NCBI GenBank assembly: GCA_009917455.1
Contig: QZDS01000008.1
Location: 1-64,000 of the forward strand
Reading direction: 5' to 3'
DNA from: a bacterium 1xD8-48
Lineage (GTDB): Bacteria > Bacillota > Clostridia > Lachnospirales > Lachnospiraceae
DNA: 64,000 bases
The notes beneath the pieces were generated by a model, which did not search any database, was not told where the DNA came from, and saw only the letters and a program-made list of their open reading frames with translations. Shown here one piece after another: positions 34,947 through 42,929 of this stretch. Each line of letters opens with the position of its first letter. Position 1 is the stretch's first letter. Made by a program: the position numbers and the translations under genes.

Positions 34947-35060
34947 ATATACTTTGCACATGAGTTGCCGGAGCCTGTTAAACGTGATATCAAAGGTATC
35001 CAGTTGACGCTTGAAAATGAGTTGCGTAGATTAAAAGAACGTATTGAGCATATTGCATAA
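34947..35060 (+). pseudogene. C-terminal coding remnant
   Basis: A frame between stops ends FAHELPEPVKRDIKGIQLTL then ENELRRLKERIEHIA, TAA at 35058. Charged, helical and clearly protein-like, but no start or ribosome site. It lies in a 424-bp gap and seems a leftover gene tail. The rest of the gap contains a terminator and the metF promoter. Confidence 0.35.
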
Positions 35061-35089
35061 CCAGGTACATAAATATATTGAACAATAAA

Positions 35090-35132
35090 GGAGTAAAGTC
35101 TATTGGATTATTAAGGCTTTACTCCTTTTTAA
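35090..35132 (+). terminator. intrinsic terminator
   Basis: GGAGTAAAG (35090-35098) pairs with CTTTACTCC (35117-35125), followed by TTTTTAATTT. It ends any transcript coming from the left before metF. Confidence 0.8.
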
Positions 35133-35181
35133 TTTGCGATAACAGAATATTGAAAATTTCCTCAAAATCAAAACAGGAAAT

Positions 35182-35210
35182 TTGCATTTCCGCCCAATCC
35201 CATGTATAAT
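35182..35210 (+). promoter_or_regulatory. sigma-A promoter of metF
   Basis: TTGCAT (35182-35187), 17-bp spacer, TATAAT (35205-35210); leader of ~40 nt to the metF start. Confidence 0.7.
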
Positions 35211-35258
35211 TTGAACGTCAGATAAATTCAATTTAATCTGCAGGAAAGGAAAACATAA

Positions 35259-36131
35259 ATGAAAGTTACAGAAATATTTGAAGCGCGGAAAAAGGAAGGC
35301 AAACCGGTTCTGTCCTTTGAAATTTTTCCGCCCAAAAAGGAGGAAGCATTAAAAAATATTGACGCCACGTTAGAACGGCTTTGCGATTTGCGGCCGGATT
35401 TTATCAGCGTGACCTTCGGGGCGGGAGGCAGCGCCGCGGACAACAAGACCATTGAGATTGCAAAAAAGATTAAAAATAACTACCATGTGGAGCCTATCGT
35501 CCACCTGACCTGTCTTCATTACGGGAAAAATGAAATCAGCGAGATGCTGAAATATCTGGAGGACGCGGGGGTGGAGAATATTCTGGCGCTTCGGGGCGAC
35601 GTCAATCCCAATATTCCTGTGAAAAATGATTTTAAATATGCAAGCGAGCTGGTGGAATACATAAAGAGCCGGGGAAATTTTCACATCAGCGGGGCATGTT
35701 ATCCCGAAACCCATCTGGAGGCAAAGGACGCCGTTTCAGATATCCACAATCTGAAAAAGAAGGTTGACGCCGGAGTCACCCATCTGGTGTCTCAGTTGTT
35801 TTTCGACAATGAGTTTTTTTACAGGTTTTATGAAAAGACGCGGATTGCCGGAATCGACGTGCCGGTGGAGGCGGGAATTATGCCGGTGACCAACAAGGCG
35901 CAGATTGAGCGCATGGTAAATACCTGCGGCGCGTCGCTGCCCGGTAAATTTCAGAAGATTATTCATAAATATGAAGATAAAAAAGAGGCGCTTTTCGATG
36001 CCGGAATGGTGTATGCGCTTAACCAGATTGTGGATTTGATAGCCAATGATGTGGATGGAATTCACATTTACACCATGAACAATGTGAAAGTTGCAGACAG
36101 GATTTGCGAGGGCATAAGGAGCCTGATATAA
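35259..36131 (+). CDS. metF: methylenetetrahydrofolate reductase MetF
   Basis: A 290-residue flavoenzyme that reduces 5,10-methylene-THF to 5-methyl-THF for methionine synthesis. Family motifs are visible: SFEIFPPKKEEAL at the N-terminus, FISVTFGAGGS, VHLTCLHYGKNEI, ILALRGDVNPN, FHISGACYPETH, VSQLFFDN and GIMPVTNKAQ. Full length for the bacterial enzyme (~290). Ribosome site AGGAAAGGAAAACATAA. Followed after ~70 bases by an SDR gene. Confidence 0.95.
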   Translation: MKVTEIFEARKKEGKPVLSFEIFPPKKEEALKNIDATLERLCDLRPDFISVTFGAGGSAADNKTIEIAKKIKNNYHVEPIVHLTCLHYGKNEISEMLKYLEDAGVENILALRGDVNPNIPVKNDFKYASELVEYIKSRGNFHISGACYPETHLEAKDAVSDIHNLKKKVDAGVTHLVSQLFFDNEFFYRFYEKTRIAGIDVPVEAGIMPVTNKAQIERMVNTCGASLPGKFQKIIHKYEDKKEALFDAGMVYALNQIVDLIANDVDGIHIYTMNNVKVADRICEGIRSLI

Positions 36132-36203
36132 AGAATTTGCGTCCGCGCGTATTTTAAGGCGCTGCCTGCAGGCACAAAAAAACGGTGCGGAAACGGGGGA
36201 AAT

Positions 36204-36923
36204 ATGAGAAAAAAAGCGCTGATTACGGGAGCATCAGGGGGAATCGGGAGAGCGGCGGCATATGCCCTTGCAAAGGATGGCTGCGATTTGTTCCTGGTGT
36301 GCAGAAAATCCGGGGAAGCTCTTTTGAAGGTAAAAGAAGAACTGGAAAGAAAATATGCCATTTCCTGCGAGACGGCGCTTTGCGACGTGTCCGACCCGAA
36401 GCAGGTGGAGGAGGCGGTAAGCAGGGCGGGAGAATTCCATGTGCTGATTAACAACGCCGCCGTGTCCTGGGTGAGCCTGCTTACGGATATGACATTGGAG
36501 GAGTGGCGTAAGGTAATTGATACCAATCTGAATTCCCTTTTTTATACCTGCCGTCTGGCGGTGCCTCAGATGGTGCGCCGGAAAGAAGGAAAAATCATCA
36601 ATGTTTCCTCCGTCTGGGGAAACGTGGGGGCGTCCATGGAGGTGGCCTACAGCGCGTCAAAGGGAGGGGTCAACAGCTTTACAAAGGCTCTTGCAAAGGA
36701 GCTTGCGCCAAGCAATATTCAGGTGAACGGCGCGGCCTTTGGCGTGATTGACACGGATATGAACGCCTGCTTTTCCAGGGAAGAGCTGGAAGCGCTTGCG
36801 GAGGAGATTCCGGCGGGCAGAATGGGAACAGCGCAGGAAGCCGGGGAAATCATCCGCTGGCTGGCTGGCGCGCCGGCGTATCTTACAGGGCAGATTATCA
36901 CCATGGACGGCGGCTGGATATAG
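36204..36923 (+). CDS. SDR-family oxidoreductase, FabG/YmfI-like
   Basis: A 239-residue classical short-chain dehydrogenase: TGASGGIGRAAA cofactor loop, NNAAVS, catalytic Ser in INVSSVWG, YSASK, and the final GQIITMDGGW. The VSWVSLLTDMTLEEW segment resembles YmfI, the EF-P 5-aminopentanone reductase, but FabG-type or sugar-alcohol dehydrogenases cannot be excluded. Cytoplasmic, NAD(P)-dependent. Its ribosome site lies in GGAAACGGGGGAAATATG, which resembles the end of the repeated leader at 1443 and 37053. Confidence 0.85.
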   Translation: MRKKALITGASGGIGRAAAYALAKDGCDLFLVCRKSGEALLKVKEELERKYAISCETALCDVSDPKQVEEAVSRAGEFHVLINNAAVSWVSLLTDMTLEEWRKVIDTNLNSLFYTCRLAVPQMVRRKEGKIINVSSVWGNVGASMEVAYSASKGGVNSFTKALAKELAPSNIQVNGAAFGVIDTDMNACFSREELEALAEEIPAGRMGTAQEAGEIIRWLAGAPAYLTGQIITMDGGWI

Positions 36924-37052
36924 CGGCGCATACAGGCTCCGGCGAGGTCTGTCTGCATAGCAGGGAAAAGATTGGATAACATAAGGACTATGCACACATA
37001 TAATATAGAAGAAACGCAAATATCAAGGCGAAGTGCAGGAAAGAAGAAAGAG

Positions 37053-37155
37053 GAAAGATTTTGCAAAGCTTTCCTCTGCAAGTTTGTGTCTGCGCTGCAT
37101 CCACAAACTTTAGAAGCCAGGTTGGCTTTGCGCAACAAAGCAGCGCAGAAATGGG
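37053..37155 (+). promoter_or_regulatory. structured leader element, copy B
   Basis: Closely similar to 1443-1533. Stems: GGAAAG/CTTTCC at the left end (changed together relative to copy A), GTTTGTG (37082-37088)/CACAAAC (37102-37108), and GCTTTG/CAAAGC with TGCGC/GCGCA before the ribosome site. The 13-nt loop contains TGCGCTGCA, the reverse complement of TGCAGCGCA in the loop of copy A. Here it can pair with GCAGCGCA just downstream, suggesting a pseudoknot. The copy has ~12 extra bases (GCCAGGTTGGCT region). Confidence 0.5.
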
Positions 37156-37162
37156 GAAAAAT

Positions 37163-38176
37163 ATGTATGATATTGTGATTATCGGTTCCGGTCCCGCCGG
37201 TTTATCAGCGTCCATTTACGCAAAACGGGCTGGTCTTAAAGCGGTAACATTGGAACAGAGCCCTATGAGCGGCGGACAGGTGCTTAATACTTATGAGGTT
37301 GACAATTACCCGGGACTGCCGGGCATTAACGGATTCGAGCTTGGCATGAAATTCCGGGAACATGCGGATAAGCTGGAATGCGAGTTTAAAAATACGGCTG
37401 TCCTTAAAATAAGAAAAATTGCTGCAAAAGGGCTTAAGGAGCCGGAGGGAGAGCTGCATGCGGCGTCTTTGGAGAACCGTATCCACGGGGGAAAGAAGGA
37501 AAGTATGTCGTCCGGTTTCGTGGTGGAGACGGACAGCGGGGAAATCAGGACGAAAACGGTTCTGGCTGCCATGGGTGCGACTCACGCAAAGCTGGGCATT
37601 CCCGGGGAAAGCGAATTTACCGGCAGAGGGGTTTCCTACTGTGCAACCTGCGACGGCGCGTTTTTCCGCGGGAAGGTAACGGCGGTAATCGGCGGCGGCG
37701 ACGTTGCGGTGGAGGACGCTATTTTTCTCGCAAGAGGCTGCGAAAAGGTCTATCTGATTCACAGGCGGGATGAGTTGCGGGCAACCGCCATTTTGCAGAA
37801 AGAGCTGATGGCGCTTCCCAATGTGGAAATTTTATGGGACACCGTTGCGGAGCGCATTGAGGGGGAAGGTCAGGTACAGAGCCTTGCGGTTAAAAATGTG
37901 AAGACGGGCAAAGCGAAGGAGCTTTCCGTGGACGGCGTTTTTGTGGCGGTGGGGATTATTCCGTCAAGCGACATTATGAAGGACGTTGCGGATTGTGACA
38001 ATAAGGGGTATCTCATTGCCGGAGAGGACTGTGCTGCCAGTACGCCGGGGATTTTTGCAGCCGGGGATATACGGACAAAGAAGCTGCGCCAGATAGTGAC
38101 GGCTGCAGCGGACGGCGCAAATGCAATTACTTCTGTTCTGGAGTATTTTACCGCCGGAATTGTTACAAAATATTAA
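37163..38176 (+). CDS. trxB: thioredoxin-disulfide reductase TrxB
   Basis: A 337-residue FAD/NADPH enzyme that reduces thioredoxin. FAD site GSGPAGLSASIYAKR, redox pair SYCATCDGAFF (~Cys161/164), NADPH site IGGGDVAVEDA, and the last FAD motif IFAAGDIR. Slightly longer than E. coli TrxB (321) through an insertion near residues 85-120 (KGLKEPEGELHAASLENRIH). Start at ATG 37163 (MYDIVIIGSG) after ATGGGGAAAAAT; the ATG at 37061 would translate through the structured leader. Confidence 0.93.
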   Translation: MYDIVIIGSGPAGLSASIYAKRAGLKAVTLEQSPMSGGQVLNTYEVDNYPGLPGINGFELGMKFREHADKLECEFKNTAVLKIRKIAAKGLKEPEGELHAASLENRIHGGKKESMSSGFVVETDSGEIRTKTVLAAMGATHAKLGIPGESEFTGRGVSYCATCDGAFFRGKVTAVIGGGDVAVEDAIFLARGCEKVYLIHRRDELRATAILQKELMALPNVEILWDTVAERIEGEGQVQSLAVKNVKTGKAKELSVDGVFVAVGIIPSSDIMKDVADCDNKGYLIAGEDCAASTPGIFAAGDIRTKKLRQIVTAAADGANAITSVLEYFTAGIVTKY

Positions 38177-38214
38177 AAATTGTATAGTAAATATTGGAAA
38201 ATAGAAAAGAAGAA

Positions 38215-38254
38215 TGTGACAGAATGGTGAAGAATCAGGCTGTCGCATTTTTTT
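38215..38254 (+). terminator. intrinsic terminator after trxB
   Basis: TGTGACAG (38215-38222) pairs with CTGTCGCA (38240-38247) with one G-U, followed by seven T. Confidence 0.8.
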
Positions 38255-38385
38255 AGGCATTCTCAGGGCGGTTCCATGGGATTTTTTATAATGAAGCGGT
38301 TGACAGAAGGGAGGTAAGATGATATATTTATTTAAAAGATGTAACAAATTTGTAATAATTCTCAGGATAAGCAACGGAGGTTCGC

Positions 38386-39741
38386 ATGCGTAGAAGAATC
38401 GGAAATACGGGTAAGCGAACTGCAGTCTGTGCAGTATCGGCAGTTCTTTTATTTTCCAGCATGAATTTGGATATATTGGCGGCGGATGTAAACGGTCTCC
38501 CTTCCGCAGGGATTGATTTCTTTTTATCATCCAACGCAACGAGCGTAAAGAGTTTGAAAGAGGAAGAAGATGAAGTAAAGTCTTCTGTTGGGAAAAAAGA
38601 AAGCGGAGAGCTTTCTGACAGCAAGGAAGAGGAGGCACAGGCTACAGCAACTGCAACCGCGACAGCCTCACCCACAGCGACACCGTCTCCCACGGCAGAG
38701 CCTGAGGATGAGCCGGAAGAAGAAAAGGTAATTGAAGAAACAGTGATGGCATCCACCACAAAGAGCGTCAATCAGATAGAAAGAAAGCTGGAAGCCAAAC
38801 GTGAGGAAAAAGGATTCAAGTCACTGGTAATAGCTGATGTAAACGATTATGTCAATGTAAGGAGCCTTCCCAGCGAGGAGGGAGAAATCCTTGGAAAATT
38901 ATATGACGATTCCGTAGGCGAATTCATTTCCGAGCAGGACGGATGGTATGAAATTACCTCCGGCAGCGTGACAGGTTATGTGAAAGCCGAATACTGCGTG
39001 ACAGGCGACGATGCGGTTGACCTTGCGAAAAAGGTCGGCACCAGAATCGCCACGGTAACCACAACTACCCTGAAGGTTCGTGAGGAGCCCGGCATGGATG
39101 CCACGGTTCTGGGACTTGTACCTATTGAAGACCAGCTTCTGGTAACAGAAGAACTGGACGGATGGGTAAAGGTGGATATCGAGGAAGGCTACGGATATGT
39201 TTCCACCGATTATGTAACCCTTTCCACAGAATTTGTAAAAGCGGAGTCTAAGGCAGAAGAGGAAGCCAGACTGGCGAAGGAAGCGGCAGAAAGAAGAGCG
39301 GCCCAGGCGGCAGCGGCAAAGGCAAGCAGAAAGTCATCTTCCTCATCATCTTCGGGAAGCGCGCCTGCGCCTGTGATTCCCTCCGGCAGCGGAAGCGAGT
39401 TAGGAGCGGCAGTTGCAAATTATGCATGCCAGTTCGTGGGAAATCCTTACGTATGGGGCGGCACCAGCCTTACAAACGGTGCGGACTGCTCCGGTTTCGT
39501 AATGAGCGTTTACAACAACTTCGGCGTCAGCCTGCCTCACTCGTCGGCAGCGGACAGAAGCGTAGGCTCGTCGGTAGGCGGTCTTGAAAATGCACAGCCC
39601 GGCGATATCGTATGCTACTCCGGCCATGTTGGAATCTATATAGGTAACGGACAGATAGTTCATGCTTCCACGGCAAAGACGGGAATTATTATTTCGGATG
39701 CAGGCTACCGTTCCGTGCTTTCAGTGAGAAGAATTTTCTAA
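38386..39741 (+). CDS. secreted SH3/NlpC-P60 peptidoglycan hydrolase
   Basis: A 451-residue secreted protein. Signal sequence to ~residue 30 (TAVCAVSAVLLFSSMNLDIL), a Thr/Ala/Pro-rich and acidic linker with ATATATATA-type repeats, a bacterial SH3 domain (~145-205, YVNVRSLPSEEGEILGKL), a second SH3 (~220-280, LKVREEPGMDATVLGLVP), an Ala/Ser linker, and a C-terminal NlpC/P60 domain with catalytic Cys in ADCSGFVMSVY (~367), His in GHVGIYIGN and a third polar residue in IVHASTA. It cleaves gamma-D-Glu-diamino-acid bonds in wall peptides. Ribosome site CGGAGGTTCGC. Confidence 0.92.
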   Translation: MRRRIGNTGKRTAVCAVSAVLLFSSMNLDILAADVNGLPSAGIDFFLSSNATSVKSLKEEEDEVKSSVGKKESGELSDSKEEEAQATATATATASPTATPSPTAEPEDEPEEEKVIEETVMASTTKSVNQIERKLEAKREEKGFKSLVIADVNDYVNVRSLPSEEGEILGKLYDDSVGEFISEQDGWYEITSGSVTGYVKAEYCVTGDDAVDLAKKVGTRIATVTTTTLKVREEPGMDATVLGLVPIEDQLLVTEELDGWVKVDIEEGYGYVSTDYVTLSTEFVKAESKAEEEARLAKEAAERRAAQAAAAKASRKSSSSSSSGSAPAPVIPSGSGSELGAAVANYACQFVGNPYVWGGTSLTNGADCSGFVMSVYNNFGVSLPHSSAADRSVGSSVGGLENAQPGDIVCYSGHVGIYIGNGQIVHASTAKTGIIISDAGYRSVLSVRRIF

Positions 39742-39763
39742 AAGAATATATCAAAAGAGTGTT

Positions 39764-39813
39764 CCCATAGGAATCGTGCCCGGTGAGCGGGCGGATTCTT
39801 ATGGGATTTTTAT
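39764..39813 (+). terminator. intrinsic terminator after the hydrolase gene
   Basis: CCCATAGGAATC (39764-39775) pairs with GGATTCTTATGGG (39793-39805), enclosing GCCC/GGGC, followed by ATTTTTAT. Confidence 0.8.
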
Positions 39814-40018
39814 ATAGGGAACAGGCGACTTTTTATGTCTGGAAAATTGTGGACATCTTTCATAGATTTCAGTATAATGTGGAAAGATACTATACAGTCT
39901 GGCAAAAGTATGAATTGTGACAGAATCCAGATATAAGCAGCGCATGACGGAGCTTTTGCCTGCACAGAATCCATCAGCTCCGTTGTGCACATGAGACTGC
40001 GCAGAAATGAGGAAAAGC

Positions 40019-41119
40019 ATGAAAGTTGTATTACAGAACCTGACGAAAAAATTCCCGGGCCGTGAGAGGAAAAACCGTACGGAGGTGATTGCCGTCAATG
40101 ATTTTTCTTTTGAAATCCCCGATGGAAAGCTGATTGGCCTTTTGGGCCCTTCCGGATGCGGAAAGAGTACGACTCTTAATTTAATCAGCGGCCTTTTGAA
40201 GCCCACAGGCGGAAGAATTTTTTTCGGGGAGGACGACGTTACGGATTTGCCGCCGGAAAACAGAGGAATCGGGCTGGTATTCCAGAACTATGCGCTGTAC
40301 CCGCACCTGACGGTAAAGCAGAATATCCTTTTTCCTCTGCAGAATTTCAAGGGAAAGGACAGGCTGTCAAAGACGGAAATGCTGGAAAAGGCAGGCGAGG
40401 CGGCGAAGCTTGTCCAGATTGAGGAGCTGATGGAGAGAAAGCCCGGCGAGCTCTCCGGCGGACAGCAGCAGAGAGTGGCAATCGCCCGCGCGCTGGTGAA
40501 GATGCCCCGGGTGCTCTTGCTTGACGAGCCCCTCTCCAATCTTGACGCCCGCCTCCGCCTCCAGACGAGAGAGGAAATCAGGAGGATTCAAAAGGAAACG
40601 GGGATTACCACCATATTTGTAACCCATGACCAGGAGGAGGCGATGAGCATATCCGATATGATTGTGGTGATGAAGGACGGAATCGTCCAGCAGATTGGAA
40701 AACCCCAGGAGGTTTATGACAATCCCGCCAATCTTTTCGTGGCGAAATTTTTAGGGACGCCTCCCATCAATGTTTTTGACGGACAAATCAGAGACGGAAG
40801 GCTGTACATCGGAGAGGACGCCGTTATGGAGCTTAAAAATGCGGAAAACCGGGAGGTGTACGTCGGTATCAGGCCGGAGGGATTTCTGCTTCGGGAGGAC
40901 GGCCCTTTTCAGTGCGGGCTTTCCGGCATCGAGGTCATGGGGAGGGACATCAGTGTGCTGTGCACTAACAAAGCTTCCCTGAACCCCACGGTCCGCGCGA
41001 TTATCGGTACGGAGAATAATATCAACATCGAAAAGCTTTCCGCAAGGTTTGCCCTTGCCCCGCATAAAGTGTTCCTTTTTGATAAGGAGACGGAGAAAAA
41101 AGCGGAGTTTGACAGATAA
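40019..41119 (+). CDS. carbohydrate ABC transporter ATPase (UgpC/MsmK-like)
   Basis: A 366-residue ATPase of the multi-sugar/glycerol-3-phosphate importer class. Walker A GPSGCGKSTTLN, Q-loop LVFQNYALYPHLT, signature LSGGQQQRVAIARAL, Walker B VLLLDEPLSNLDA, switch VTHDQEEAM. Residues ~245-366 form the TOBE/OB regulatory domain, less conserved than usual. Start at 40019 after GAGGAAAAGC. It leads a four-gene operon with two permeases and a binding protein, unlike many Clostridia, where one shared MsmK is unlinked. Confidence 0.9.
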   Translation: MKVVLQNLTKKFPGRERKNRTEVIAVNDFSFEIPDGKLIGLLGPSGCGKSTTLNLISGLLKPTGGRIFFGEDDVTDLPPENRGIGLVFQNYALYPHLTVKQNILFPLQNFKGKDRLSKTEMLEKAGEAAKLVQIEELMERKPGELSGGQQQRVAIARALVKMPRVLLLDEPLSNLDARLRLQTREEIRRIQKETGITTIFVTHDQEEAMSISDMIVVMKDGIVQQIGKPQEVYDNPANLFVAKFLGTPPINVFDGQIRDGRLYIGEDAVMELKNAENREVYVGIRPEGFLLREDGPFQCGLSGIEVMGRDISVLCTNKASLNPTVRAIIGTENNINIEKLSARFALAPHKVFLFDKETEKKAEFDR

Positions 41120-41130
41120 GGAGCGGCATT

Positions 41131-42030
41131 ATGAAAAAAATCGGCAGTCTGAAAGCCTGGCTGTATCTTTTGCCGGCAATTCTTTTCCTGGGTGTCTTTA
41201 TGGTATACCCGCTGTTTGACGTTTTTGTGTATTCTTTTGAGGAAGGGTATAATTCCGCTTCCCAGACTTATTTTGGGACGGGCCTGTACAATTATTCCTA
41301 TGTTCTGCACGACCCGTATTTTTTGCAGGCCGTAAAAAACACATTTATTCTGGTTATTATTACGGTGCCCCTGTCCACGGGCCTTGCGCTTCTGATTTCC
41401 GTGGGGCTTACTTCCATCAGGCCGCTCCGCAACCTGTTCCAGACCATTTATTTCCTGCCCTATGTGACCAATACCCTGGCAGTGGGGCTGGTGTTTATGA
41501 TTTTATTTAAAAAGACCGCCTATTCCGATGGGCTGGTTAACCTGCTGATAAATATGTTCGGGGGGAAAAGCGTGGATTTCATCGACGGCCCCTACTGGGC
41601 GAAAATGTTTGTGCTGTGCTTTTATACCATATGGGTGGTGCTGCCCTTCAAGATTCTGATACTGACAAGCGCATTGTCCTCCGTCAATCAGGAGTACTAC
41701 AACGCGGCAAGAGTTGACGGTACGTCCGCTTTCCGGATATTCAGAAGGATTACCCTGCCCATGATTTCCCCCATGATTTTTTATCTGGTAATCACGGGCT
41801 TTATCGGCGCCTTCAAAGCCTACAGCGATGCGGTGGCGCTGTTCGGCACGAACTTAAACGCGGCGGAAATGAACACAATCGTCGGCTACGTCTACGACAT
41901 GCTCTACGGCGACAGCGGCGGCTACCCATCCTACGCATCCGCGGCGGCGATTATTTTATTTGCCATCGTACTCACTATCACCAGCATCAACCTGTTAGTC
42001 AACAGACGCCAAAAAATTGGCTTACTATAG
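41131..42030 (+). CDS. sugar ABC transporter permease (UgpA-like)
   Basis: A 299-residue membrane permease with six helices. Starts LKAWLYLLPAILFLGVFMVY, typical of MalF/UgpA proteins; the EAA loop is YYNAARVDGTSAFRIFRRIT. Ribosome site AAGGAGCGGCATT, 11 bases after the ATPase. Sugar identity cannot be read from sequence. Confidence 0.92.
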   Translation: MKKIGSLKAWLYLLPAILFLGVFMVYPLFDVFVYSFEEGYNSASQTYFGTGLYNYSYVLHDPYFLQAVKNTFILVIITVPLSTGLALLISVGLTSIRPLRNLFQTIYFLPYVTNTLAVGLVFMILFKKTAYSDGLVNLLINMFGGKSVDFIDGPYWAKMFVLCFYTIWVVLPFKILILTSALSSVNQEYYNAARVDGTSAFRIFRRITLPMISPMIFYLVITGFIGAFKAYSDAVALFGTNLNAAEMNTIVGYVYDMLYGDSGGYPSYASAAAIILFAIVLTITSINLLVNRRQKIGLL

Positions 42031-42053
42031 TAAATATTATGGAAAGGATTCCC

Positions 42054-42929
42054 ATGACCGCCACAACCGATTACGAAAAAATTGAAAAACATTCTCAAAA
42101 CCGCAAAAGGGCAGCCGGTATCGTCACCTATACGCTTCTTATCCTGTGGGCGCTTATGGTGTTGTTCCCTTTTTACTGGATGATATTAACCTCCGTAAAA
42201 AGCTACAGCGCCTACAATTCAGAATATATCCCTAAATTTTTCACATTATCGCCCACCCTTAAGAACTATGCGGACGCTTTCACGGCGGTTCCTCTCGGGA
42301 GATATTTTCTGAACACCACAATTTTCACGCTGGTGACCACAGCCGTTATGCTGGTGGTGATTACCCTTGCGGCCTTTGCTTTTGCAAGACTTGAGTTTAA
42401 AGGAAAAAACATCGTGTTTGTTCTTTTCCTTTCCCTGATGATGATACCGAATGAGCTGGTGATTATCACGAATTTTGTCACCATCACCAATCTGGATATG
42501 CGCAACAGTTTTCCGGGGCTGATTCTGCCCTCCATTACCTCGGTATTTTATATTTATCTTTTGAAGGAAAATTTTGAACAGATACCGGACAGCCTGTACT
42601 ACGCGGCAAAGGTGGACGGCGCCTCCGATTTGAAATACCTGCTGAAGGTGATGATACCCATATCAAAGCCCACCCTCATCACCATAACGATTTTAAAGGT
42701 GATTGAGTGCTGGAATTCCTATGTGTGGCCGCGGCTGATTACCGACGACGCCAACTATTTTCTGGTATCCAACGGCATTCAGGAGATTCGGGAAAACGGC
42801 TTCGGACGGGAAAATATCCCGGCGATGATGGCGGCGGTGGTGGTGATTTCCGCGCCTCTGATTCTATTGTTTCTGGTGTTCCGCAAAAAGATAATGGCGG
42901 GAGTTTCAAGAGGAGGCATGAAAGGATGA
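42054..42929 (+). CDS. sugar ABC transporter permease (UgpE-like)
   Basis: A 291-residue permease of the MalG/UgpE class: LLILWALMVLFPFYWMILTS first helix and EAA loop YYAAKVDGASDLKYLLKVMI. Start chosen at ATG 42054, with GGAAAGG six bases upstream; an ATG at 42039 lacks a site. Overlaps the binding-protein gene by four bases. Six membrane helices. Confidence 0.9.
   Translation: MTATTDYEKIEKHSQNRKRAAGIVTYTLLILWALMVLFPFYWMILTSVKSYSAYNSEYIPKFFTLSPTLKNYADAFTAVPLGRYFLNTTIFTLVTTAVMLVVITLAAFAFARLEFKGKNIVFVLFLSLMMIPNELVIITNFVTITNLDMRNSFPGLILPSITSVFYIYLLKENFEQIPDSLYYAAKVDGASDLKYLLKVMIPISKPTLITITILKVIECWNSYVWPRLITDDANYFLVSNGIQEIRENGFGRENIPAMMAAVVVISAPLILLFLVFRKKIMAGVSRGGMKG

Noticed and set aside
37061..37162. 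Upstream ATG start of trxB at 37061
   Set aside because: The extra residues derive from the repeated leader; TrxB proteins begin at the FAD-binding strand encoded from 37163.
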